From Corylus avellana (Eukaryota > Streptophyta > Magnoliopsida > Fagales > Betulaceae): a DNA stretch of 64,000 nucleotides. Numbering within the stretch: the stretch's first letter is position 1; each line of letters begins with the position of its first letter. The notes below the pieces were generated by a model. That model had not been told where the DNA came from and did not search any database. It saw nothing but the letters and a program-made list of their open reading frames with translations. Shown piece by piece: positions 54,860-64,000 of the stretch. The stretch is taken from contig NC_081542.1 of assembly GCF_901000735.1 (NCBI RefSeq), positions 42,820,238 through 42,884,237 on the forward strand, in the 5' to 3' direction. Position numbers and translations under genes: made by a program.

Positions 54860-57853
54860 ATGAGTCCCACATCGAGCACCACCTCTGCCTCTTCCTCTTC
54901 CTCTTCCTTCGGCTCGAACAGCACCACCAGTTCATGGCTCGTGCACGGCCTACTCTCTGGAGCTGCCATAGCGGCCGCAGCTGGGGCTTACGTGGTGATA
55001 TCCACGCGCCGATCCGCAAAGTTTCGGAGCCGGGTGGTTGGAATCATACCGGCTCGTTTCAGCTCCTCCAGATTCCAAGGCAAACCACTGGTCCCAATCC
55101 TCGGAAAACCCATGATTCAGGTCCTATGTTTTCATTTTTTTTTTCATTTGAATTCTGAGTTTAGAATTGCAAATGTTTTTCTTTGATGGGTTAAATTAAT
55201 TTTTAGTCAAATATTATTTATTACTGTGGGAGTTTGATAAAGTTTCGTGCTTTATCTTAGCAAATACATAAACGAGGAAAAATAGAAAAATGACATTAAT
55301 TTTTCTTGTAATCCATGTTTTAAAGCTTGTTTTCTTCCTGGTTTCCACTGTAATGTGTTCTATTGACGTTATTGACCAATTTTCTTTTGCTTTGCAGAGA
55401 ACATGGGAAAGAGCCAAACTTGCTACCTCACTAAACAAACTCTGTATGTCTTGTAATTAGGTTTAAATTTTCTCTTATTTTCCAAGATGATTGCTCCATA
55501 TATTGTTACTAAGAGTAGAATATTTTTAAAAACATGCAATATAGCATATGAGATTATGAACCTCGAGATCTCGCATTTGGGTTTTATATATATATATATA
55601 TATATATATAACAAAGAACTCCTCCAAGACAGGGTCACTTCGTGTACCGATTCCGTTAGATAAATCTCGAATCCGTGTAAAGCACCCCCTGCACACGAAC
55701 TGGGTAATACTCTGGCTTTGTCAACAGGCTGGCTCCAAAGAATTGTTTGCATCCAAGGGGATTCAAACCTTAGACCTCATGGACTACCACAAAAACCAAG
55801 ACTCTTATCACTCGAGCAAACCCCTCGGGGTTATGAGGGTTTTTATTTTATGGCATGTGTTGCAGTCATCATTTGTGATGTAGATGCGGCTATGGCCTCT
55901 GATCTATGCCACCTAGAGGCAGTGATGAAAATCGCATTGTGTATGATATTATCTTGCTTTATGAATGGCAAAAAGTTACAAATTATGTGGTTTTGCCAAT
56001 CCGGGTGACTAGTTTTACTCTGTGATCCTTCTCAACTGTTGCGAGGGGAGCTATTTTAAGAATCATATGAATGAATTTCAGCACACGCACTAAGCATATA
56101 TCATCATGAAAAACTTGTTTAAGACAAACTTTTTTTTCTCTCCCTCTCACTCAGTTTTTATCTTGTAACTTATTATATTTGGTTTCCTCTTTCTACAAGT
56201 TGTGGCCACCGACGATGAGAGGATAGCAGAAATCTGTTTAGGGTTTGGAGCTGATGTGATAATGACATCAGAATCCTGCCGTAATGGTAAGAGTAATTGT
56301 TCTACCTAATTTTGTCTCATTTATATTTTCATAACTTGAAGAGGGGGACTCAAAAGCTTGGCTTTCGTTTGTTAAAGGGTTTGGCAAAGGCAAAGGCAAC
56401 CTACTTTTTCATTTTTCTAACATTTTCTTACTTTTTACATCACATCGATAACTTTTTATTACTATTTAAATAAAAAAATCACTACAAAACAAAATTTTTG
56501 CTACAGTATCAAACCGAAACGAAATTATTTACCAAATAAATCCTATCAAAATTTGTGTTGATTGCTTGCTCTGCAGGAACTGAACGCTGCAGCGAGGCAC
56601 TTCAAAAGCTTCGAAAGAAATTTGACATTGTTGTAAACATTCAAGGGGATGAGCCTCTAATGGAGCCCGAGATAATAGATGGGGTTGTCAAAGCTCTGCA
56701 GGTATTTCCTTGCATGTTCTCTTATTAGATGAGATGACCAATCATATCTGAAACAAAGAAACTTACATGTTCTCTTGAATTCATAATATCTTCTTCTTTT
56801 CAGACGAATGATTTTACAATATTTTCTAATTGATAGAACAACATAATATGGCTAAGTCTGAAACCTTCTCTCATCTTTGATGCCCAATATCTGTTTATGA
56901 AAGATAATGTACACAACAGCTCCAAATTATTCTCTTGATATGAATGTTCTTTAGACTGGTCAATCATTTATGATTTTTCCCTCTTTTTTATGTGAATTGA
57001 TTGGTGTAGTTTTAAGTACTGCAGGCAGCCCCAGATGCTGTATTCAGCACTGCAGTTACATCTTTGAAACCAGAAGATGCATCTGATCCAAATCGAGTGA
57101 AATGTGTGGTGGATACTCATGGATATGCAATCTATTTTTCAAGGGGTCTGATCCCATATAACAAGTGAGTTTTATTGTATTTCCTATATGTATACAATAC
57201 AAAAATAGAACTTGTAGCAGCTTAGTAATATTTCTAGTATATCTTTGTGTACAAAAAACAGGTCAGGGAAGGTCAATCCACACTTCCCATATTTACTTCA
57301 TCTTGGAATCCAGGTATTGATATGACTTGTATGTTTAGAAGGCACTTCCCTTGTGAGCTTTTTATGTGAGAAAGTTTTTTATCATGCTGCCTTTCTGCTG
57401 TCTTCCCAGAGCTATGATGCACAGTTTTTAAAGATATATCCAGAGCTTTCATCTACTCCATTGCAACTAGAAGAAGATTTAGAGCAGCTTAAAGTCCTTG
57501 AGAATGGGTATAAGATGAAGGTATCATATGATCATGTTTTATATTTGATTGTTTTGTTCTATATCTATTCTATCAATTTTCTGTCATCTGTATCTGTTTA
57601 ACTCTATATGGCATCAGAGTCTAGTTATGGTTATGTTTTACCCGCTGCTTGCATGTAAAATTACTTGAAGCAGTCATATTTGTATTTTGTCTAATAAAAT
57701 GGTCATTGAGACTTGTTCTCCTAATCATAAAGTTTATATGTTTTGTTGCTTTTCTGACAGGTGATCAAGGTTGACCATGATGCTCATGGGGTGGACACTC
57801 CAAAAGATGTGGAGAAGATAGAATCTCTTATGCGGGAAAGAAATTTGTCTTAG
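54860..57853 (+). CDS. KDSB: CMP-KDO synthetase (3-deoxy-manno-octulosonate cytidylyltransferase)
   Basis: Eight exons (54860-55120, 55398-55443, 56200-56286, 56577-56701, 57025-57164, 57262-57313, 57410-57520, 57761-57853) join in frame to 304 residues with GT-AG introns. It couples CTP and Kdo to CMP-Kdo, the donor for the Kdo of pectin rhamnogalacturonan II. Residues ~25-50 form an N-terminal hydrophobic anchor ([17 protein letters not shown]) after a Ser-rich head, consistent with the organelle-anchored plant enzyme. The nucleotidyltransferase signature follows: [72 protein letters not shown], and the C-terminal [17 protein letters not shown]. Intron 2 carries a SINE and intron 3 a MITE relic. 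Confidence 0.96.
55587..55836 (-). mobile_element. tRNA-derived SINE, family B, in KDSB intron 2
   Basis: On the minus strand it has the head GGGGTTTGCTCGAGTGATAA (box A) and AGGTTTGAATCC (box B), the body GTGCAGGGGGTGC, and a TA-rich tail (plus-strand TATATA run 55587-55610). A short GGGTTTT repeat flanks it (55579 and 55837). It differs from SINE family A but has the same architecture. Confidence 0.75.
56370..56543. mobile_element. Diverged MITE related to the Tourist-like family, in KDSB intron 3
   Basis: Shares the core TAACTTTTTATTACTATTTA followed by AATAAAAAAATCACTACAAA with the elements at 7793-8066 and 33679-33972. Ends are worn (GGCTTTCGTTTGTTAAA against the reverse complement GGATTTATTTGGTAAAT), and no target duplication is visible. 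Confidence 0.6.
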
Positions 57854-58431
57854 TTCTTAGCCAAAAAGTAGTAGAAGAAAGAGAGAACTTACTTATATAA
57901 TGGGAACTAGCAGGATTCACAAGTTCTTGTGGCGGATTCAGTAGCCCTTCACTCTAATAAAGTTTAGACTTCAGACCCCATCATTTTGCTTCTCTAATTT
58001 TAGAGGCGTATCCCAAGCCCCTTTGTACTGGTTCTCTTGCCTGTTTTAAGGGACAAGGATTCCCTAGAATTCTTAGGTATATTTTTGTGTGAATTTCATC
58101 AAATCTCAACATCTGGAATTTAATGGTTGAAATTTGGCTAAATCAATGCTTATCACTTGCAATATATATATATAGTAACTGCTCAGGGGAAAAAAAAAGT
58201 TATAACTATTTACTCGTTAAAAGTGATAGCTACTGATAGAAATAGTCGTTGATATGACAAAATATCAACCATTGAATTTCAAACCAATGGTCGAGATTTG
58301 AAGAAATATACTCAATATAATTCTAGGAACATGAATGAACATGAGACATAGTGGCAAAGGCAAAGAATTAGTTATGGGAAACCATCAATGATTAAGCTGA
58401 TATATTGTACTAATACCAGTCTTTTATACCA
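57854..58431. other. KDSB 3' UTR and spacer
   Basis: Probable 3' untranslated region to about 58140, then AT-rich spacer with a short TA run (58163-58174). Confidence 0.45.
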
Positions 58432-58605
58432 CTAGTAATGTTACTTTTCATACTCATTTCACATCAGCTGACACGGAGTATTTTACATAGATTTCCTTTT
58501 GTTTTTTTAAGTGACTAACATATGAAGCCACTTAAAACATGCCACGTCAGCTAATGTGAAATATGTGTGATAAATAAATGAGGAGTCGCAGTACTCTTCT
58601 ACCAC
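58432..58605. mobile_element. Imperfect foldback element
   Basis: TTTCACATCAGCTGACACGG on the left pairs with CCACGTCAGCTAATGTGAAA on the right, with weaker pairing outward (ATGTTACT...; ...AGTACTCTT). It resembles worn plant MITEs. No clear target duplication. Confidence 0.5.
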
Positions 58606-59050
58606 ATATACCTATTGGCTATAATGCTTTGAGAAGGGTAAAAATTTAAGAGAACATAGACATAGGCACACAAATACTTATTTAAGGAAATGATTAATCG
58701 GAGAGAAGCTCCAGATACCCCGTGCCAAATTAAAAAAAAAATAAATAAATAAAAACTTATTTAAGGAAAGGTAGATAGATTCAGGGAAAAAAAAAAAAAA
58801 AAACAAAAACAATTTTTTTCACCCTATTCATCCAAAATAACATGCCATGAAAATTCACAGCCACTGCCATGCAATTCAAGTGTTACATCATTGCAAATAA
58901 ATTCGAGTATAAGTTTCTCAACTTCAAACCTGATTACAGGCATAAACCAGTTTAGTGTTGTATGATTGTGCAGCTTGTATCTGTGTCCTTAGATATTGGG
59001 CAGTAAGGTAGGCTTCTTTCTCATCAATGAATGTGCCATATCAATAAGTT
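58606..59050. other. Spacer between convergent genes
   Basis: Contains poly-A tracts (58731-58750, 58784-58803). The right part is probably the 3' untranslated region of the minus-strand phosphatase gene. Confidence 0.4.
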
Positions 59051-61912
59051 TTAGTAAATATAGAAGTGATCACTATACATGTGGGCTGTCATGTTTAAAG
59101 ATTGAAGCATTGCTTCTCCTCTTTTGTTGAAGTTAAAAACAGATATTCCGCCATTATTCATATCTATTGCTCGGAACCTGAACCATTAAAAGTTTTGTTA
59201 GGGTTGACTATCAAAGGAAATTATAGTGCATAATGTGTTATATTTCACTCCAATGATATCTCATGGTTATCAAAAGATGATGAAATGGTTAATTTTACTG
59301 TTCAGCTAACCAGTGAAGAAGTGATGAGAAATGTATCATTGGAGCAGCAGTGCCATTCTAAAATGTGCAAAAGACATGAAGGTAACCCAGTAAAAGAAAA
59401 GAACACACAACAGCAGCTAACACTATCACATCAGACTTGGGGTACACCTGTATGAATTAAGCGATTTTACTTGGTCTTTGAAGAATTTCATAATGAAATA
59501 GAAAATTAAAGAGAAAAGTGGAAAAGGAGAGAAAATGGAGATAGGATTTTCAGGTGGTTCGACATTATATTGCCTACGTCCACCACTAGGTAATTGCCCT
59601 AAGGGCTACATTTTGCTCATATTGTTTGATTGGTCACACCATAAGTTCAAAGCAGAACATTAAGCGTTACATGGTTGATCTTTACAATATAAATGATCTC
59701 TATTTATTGGGAAAGGAGGTAAATGAATACAATACAAATAAGATGTTAGGTTACAATCAACTAACCAAGGAAAATGTATAGGGAAGGAAATTATCTAACC
59801 TATATAGAAAGCCTATATTATAACAGTCTTTATAATAGGCTACTGACATTATCTTTTTTTTTTTTTTTTTTGATTTGGCACCGGGTATCCGGAGCTTCGC
59901 TCCGACTAATCCCGGGGATGCACAGGCCCTAGACAAGGAGTTTTTCACAAGTATAACTCGATTAATTCAACGGGTGAACCCACAGTCCGATGGCCACAAG
60001 AAGCAATTTGCACTCAGTGGGTTTCGAATTTAAGACTTTGAGGAGCATACTCAAAGTCCTAGGCTGTCCAACCATTGAGCCAACCCCTTGGGCTTCTACT
60101 GACATTATCCAAAGACCAGCAGCATTATTGTTCATAGTTTTCATATAAATCATGATCATTTGGGGAAGGAATATACTGAATTTAATAGGGATTGACCATA
60201 CTATATGAGGCACAGTTCATGAAGTTCTCATGTCATTTGTCAAACCTTCACACCTTTTATATGAATATCACAATTTTCAGATTCAAATAATCAAGAAACT
60301 TAGTAAACAATCAGATTTTATTTTGCAAGGATCACCAAAAATAACTTCCTGGGTGACTGCATATATTTAATACCATTACATACCTCTCTGGCGGTAGCCC
60401 TACAGCTGTACAGATCAGTGCCCGCAAAATTGATTTGTGAGTGATGACCAGAAAATTCTCCCCCTGGAAAATGAGAAAGATATTTATAACGTAACTATAT
60501 TGAGTTGAAACCTGAAAATAGTAAAACAATGGTAGAGAAAGGGAAAAGCGTACTGGTGAGAGTAATATTTCCCGCCAAGCCTCTCTTGCCGTTGCCCATA
60601 GTTTTCGTATAGGGTAGACACCATTCACATAGAAATTAGCAGGATCTTCTCTCCATGTGGTATACTCCTTTGGATATCTCTCCTTAGCATCCACTGCCTC
60701 CAAATTCTGAATGTGATTTAGTCTTACGCAGAAAGAACTAAAGAGATAACATAAATCAAGGACCATTATAAATCTACAATTTAACTAAAGCAAGTTTCAA
60801 GCTAGCTAGAGATGACTAAATTCAATGTGTAAGATATAAAGTAAATCAATTTAATAATGTCACTGCGAATTAGATAAGTTGCATCAAATACAGCTCTGAA
60901 GTTTTAGAACTCTGTATAAAAAGAAGACAGACCATTTTTCATGCCTTCAAGAAAAAATAGATGGGCTTCCTTCAACGAATCAAGGAAAACAAGTGGCTCT
61001 TCCCTCCCTTGCCATATAACTTCAGCAGTGGACTGCATTAAACACTCAGAGATAAAATTGGTAAAGTACTAAAAATCAGCACACTAAATTGTGTTAGTCG
61101 AACCTTAGCACGAGATATTGGACTTGAAAAGCATTGATCAAAGTATATATTTGTCAAGGCTTTTCTGCACCTCTCTGCTTGCCTCACTCCAGTTTCTGTT
61201 AGGATTGATAAGTTTGAGCTTCCCTGAATGTAGATATAGCAACCAGGTTAGTCGCTAGATACTCTATAGAATGAAGTGTTTTTTTTTCTTTTCTTTTACA
61301 AGTGCTAATCCAAGTGTTGATTTTTACTACCACGTTATCCAGTTGTATGACAATTGTACATGAGTCTACTAAATAGCATTACTCTCAATAGAATGATAAT
61401 AGACAAGGTGAAGAGTGGGACTTGAACTTTTGTTCAACCATAGAAGCCTTCAAGAAAAATGATTAACTAAGTTGGGTAAAATGGCTCCTTAAATCCTAAT
61501 ACAGTGAAAGAGAATAGGACAATAAGCATTTGTATATAGTGAAAATCAATTTTAGAAGTTCAGGTACTTCTGTTTCTTGTCAACGAATGAAACTGAAGTA
61601 CTTAGTTTTTTAATGTGCATAAATTCGATTTTTTTTTTTTTTTTCCATTCTAACATGATTATAGGATAATGCTGAAACATAACAGAAGATGGATAAAGAT
61701 TTTGAAAAAGCAGAGGAGGAACACACCTGAACTTTACTCTCTTCATTCCAAGAGCTAAGGCCGTGCCTCACAAGAGTTACCTTCTTAGACGACGACAATG
61801 ACTGATTGGAAAGTGATGTTGTTGCTCTTTCAAAATCATATGCACCACCAGTCATAGAACCATCATTTTGGAATTTCTCTGTCGTAAAATGCGTCATTGG
61901 AATCAACTCCAT
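59051..61912 (-). CDS. Histidine-phosphatase / phosphoglycerate mutase-like protein (probable 2-carboxyarabinitol-1-phosphatase)
   Basis: Six exons on the minus strand (61727-61912, 61104-61223, 60933-61032, 60554-60693, 60384-60463, 59051-59177) join in frame to 250 residues. The RHG active-site motif is VTLVRHGLSSWNEE (His50). Conserved SSPISRAK, EVIWQGREEP and EAHLFFLEGMKNVDAKERYP follow, and the second catalytic His is in VITHKSILRALICTA (His191). The match is to the plant family annotated as probable chloroplast CA1P phosphatase (At5g22620-like), which would remove the Rubisco inhibitor 2-carboxyarabinitol 1-phosphate; substrate here is inference. The start is uncertain: homologues have an N-terminal transit peptide, absent after the ATG at 61912. 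An acceptor-like ACGACAG lies ~30 bases downstream of that ATG, so an upstream first exon may exist. Intron 5 holds a SINE. Confidence 0.88.
59854..60095 (-). mobile_element. tRNA-derived SINE, family A copy 2
   Basis: A perfect 14-bp target duplication CTACTGACATTATC flanks it (59840-59853 and 60096-60109). Minus-strand head AAGGGGTTGGCTCAATGGTT (box A), box-B-like AATTCGAAACCC, tail of about 18 A. The same family as 36749-36977. It lies in intron 5 of the phosphatase gene, in the same orientation as the gene. Confidence 0.95.
61336..61384. repeat. Fragment of the 12313-12720 repeat family
   Basis: CAGTTGTATGACAATTGTAC and TAGCATTACTC match the ends of the repeat units near 12680-12730. It lies in intron 1 of the phosphatase gene. 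Confidence 0.5.
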
Positions 61913-63472
61913 ATTTTATCAAATATATGCAAGCACCTTGAGGATTTCTTAGAGCAACTGAACCCTTGATATACATTCTAGTTGATATATGTTCAGTTCA
62001 TATATTAGATCACAAGATTATCTCATAAGAAAGATTTTCTATTGATCATTTGTAATTAACAGACACTGTGCAAAGTGGATTCAGGCATATCATTAGATTC
62101 ATACCATCATAACTCTACAACTTTCGGAATCTAAAATAATGGAATCTCCAGAAACAATTCAACACCCCTATAGATAATGATTCAAACAATAATATCTATC
62201 CATTCTCCAAATTCCAAGGCAACACAACTAAAACAACAATACATTTAGCAGATGGACTGAATATGCTTTAAAGTATCTTGACAAAAGGGCAATATACTTG
62301 CTTAATGGCCTGGCATTATGCACCAAAGATCTATGAACATCCTACTTTCTATTTGTAACGCAGAGTAAAGTGACAACCACTACCTACAACCCAATTTTAA
62401 GTAAAATTGTACATTGACAGGGCATTCTCTCTCAGACAAACAGGCACCAAAAATTAGCTACAGCTGTTCACAATGGCCAGCAAAAGAAAATAAATACAAC
62501 TATTTTCACTTTCAACTTCCTCAAAAAAAAATTAAAATAAAAAATAAAATCGGGACAATAACAAGTTTAGCACTTTTATCAGTTTCAAATCAGGAAGGAA
62601 TTTCTTTCAACCTAACAGGCAGTTAATTTCCATCTCTATGGAGGACTCAAGCAGCCAATTTTTATGCAAAACTAATCTCAAAGAGCTCCTCTCAGTGAAG
62701 AATTTCATAGAGCTTCTTGCTATTTTTGACTGAAACCATTATTATTATAAAAAATAAAAGAATAAAAAATCAGAATTAAGACATTTTATTTACTTTCAAA
62801 CAATTGAACTCTCTGGACCCATCAGGCCATCACTGTTCCGAATTTGCCCGAAAAATTTTGTTTTCTCACCCAGCTGAACCATCTTTTACAGCAACCTGCA
62901 TTACCTATTACACTGAAAGCGTCTATGGTGCCTTAAAAGCTTAACAATCCTTATCAACTTTTACTTCATATAGTTCACAGACAAAATTTATGTCTGTAAA
63001 ACAAGGTAGCCTTTCCGAAGTGAAATTTCAAATTTTCAAATATAAACCCCGAATAAATGTTATCATTAACAAACCAAAATACTTTTAGGCATTGGATTTT
63101 ATGAAAATAGGGGAAGACTGAAAAAAACATTGATTATCAGGTTCTAATGTGCTATGTCATTTTTTTATGAAATCAAAGAGCTCAATTTTGAAAATTATGT
63201 CCACTGATCACATCAACCATACTTTAAGTACCAAAACCTCTTCAAGAGTAAATGCTATGAAGTAGCTAGAAAAAAATATCAATATATATATATAAAAGAA
63301 ACACTAAACTTATGGGATGGCGAAAAGATAATTCCTCATGATAATTAAAATAAAGATAGTGTGAAGAACCACCATACAACTGCTTATTTAACCATAAAAA
63401 TCTCTCACAATTGCTCCAAAAAAAATACGGGTTAAATGTAAGTACATCTTTGACAAGAATAAGCATAATATA
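61913..63472. other. Spacer between the phosphatase and F-box genes
   Basis: No coding exon could be supported. It may hide a transit-peptide exon of the phosphatase and the 3' untranslated region of the F-box gene. Poly-A/T tracts at 62522-62550 and 62748-62770. Confidence 0.4.
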
Positions 63473-64000
63473 TTATCTCAGCGCATATATGGTCTCCATG
63501 TAAGTAACCAACTGCATCGCGTTACTGTGCCCATGAATTTGGAGATCAGTCATTTGTTTGGTAGAGGGGTCATACAAGAACAGTTGTCCATTATCAATTT
63601 TATTCCAGAACATGGTGTCATTCTTCCAAAATCCTAATGGTCGGTGAATTTTTGCAAAAGATGGTCCAATAGTAAAAAGCCTATTCCAGGAGTCCTTAAC
63701 ACCAACTTTAAGCAACAACCATATATCATATCGGATCTCCCTCCATTTTTCATCAACCGGCATGAAAGCAACCATGGCAATCGATTCATTCAACACGAAA
63801 AGCTCTTGCCCATTAACATTATCTGGAAGTGGTGTTTCTAGGAATACCTCATCGCTCATGTCAAATGACAAAACAAATAAGTTCGGGTCATCAACATATG
63901 CCAGCCAAGAACCCATCCCAGTGGTGTATGTCATCGGGCCAATTTCCGAAATAAAACACTGGGGTCCATCAACTTTTCTCCAAGAATCGGTGCTTAAGCT
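63473..64000 (-). CDS. F-box-associated (FBA) domain protein, C-terminal part
   Basis: The minus-strand frame is open from the window edge to the stop at 63473-63475: 175 residues, beginning SLSTDSWRKVDGPQCFISEI. Phrases such as LFVLSFDMSDEVFLETPLPD, NESIAMVAFMP, IRYDIWLLLKVGVKDSWNRL and GQLFLYDPSTKQMTDLQIHG are typical of the F-box-associated interaction domain of plant F-box/kelch proteins (At3g06240-like). The F-box itself would lie beyond the right edge. Such proteins are substrate-recognition subunits of SCF ubiquitin ligases; the target is unknown. Ends with ETIYALR. Confidence 0.88.
   Translation of the reverse strand, partial: SLSTDSWRKVDGPQCFISEIGPMTYTTGMGSWLAYVDDPNLFVLSFDMSDEVFLETPLPDNVNGQELFVLNESIAMVAFMPVDEKWREIRYDIWLLLKVGVKDSWNRLFTIGPSFAKIHRPLGFWKNDTMFWNKIDNGQLFLYDPSTKQMTDLQIHGHSNAMQLVTYMETIYALR

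Noticed and set aside
1..64000. CRISPR arrays, operons, ribosome-binding sites or phage features
   Set aside because: The window is plant nuclear DNA; no spaced short repeats of CRISPR type or prokaryotic gene organisation were seen.

Overview
The window is nuclear DNA from a flowering plant. The evidence is spliced genes with GT-AG introns, AT-rich spacers, plant-only families (callose synthase, DYW-type PPR, PHO2 with miR399 sites, FBA-type F-box) and plant transposons. The proteins resemble those of eudicots, and a woody rosid is likely, but that is inference from similarity. Two runs of N (100 and 20 bases) mark assembly gaps; the second is flanked by an 845-bp copied segment that looks like an assembly error.

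Layout. 1-1917: open but 5'-truncated LINE reverse transcriptase, minus strand. 2987-4348: last three exons of mitochondrial ribosomal protein L21, plus strand. 4349-17170: gene-poor and full of small non-autonomous elements (Tourist-like MITE, hAT MITE, one CACTA end, tandem duplications, both gaps). 17180-26433: a complete PHO2/UBC24 gene with a long spliced leader carrying at least four strong miR399 target sites. 29767-32619: intronless DUF2921 membrane protein. 32620-38481: spacer with a Tourist-like MITE and SINEs. 38482-43812: single-exon callose synthase 11 (GSL1), minus strand. 43813-48347: spacer with a Mutator-like foldback element having a perfect 9-bp target duplication. 48348-52144: two damaged Ty3/gypsy elements in opposite orientation. 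52809-54599 (minus) and 54860-57853 (plus): a head-to-head pair, a DYW-type PPR protein and CMP-KDO synthetase, sharing a 260-bp spacer with two E2F-like sites. 59051-61912: phosphoglycerate-mutase-like phosphatase, minus strand, with a SINE in an intron. 63473-64000: C-terminal part of an F-box-associated-domain protein, running off the window.

The genes do not form one pathway. The best-understood module is PHO2 with its miR399 sites, the core of plant phosphate homeostasis. A PHR-type P1BS element centred inside a perfect 8-bp inverted repeat just upstream of PHO2 is the most unusual regulatory signal seen. Callose synthase and CMP-KDO synthetase both serve the cell wall (callose and pectin RG-II) but are separated by retrotransposons. 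I found no convincing previously undescribed multi-gene system.
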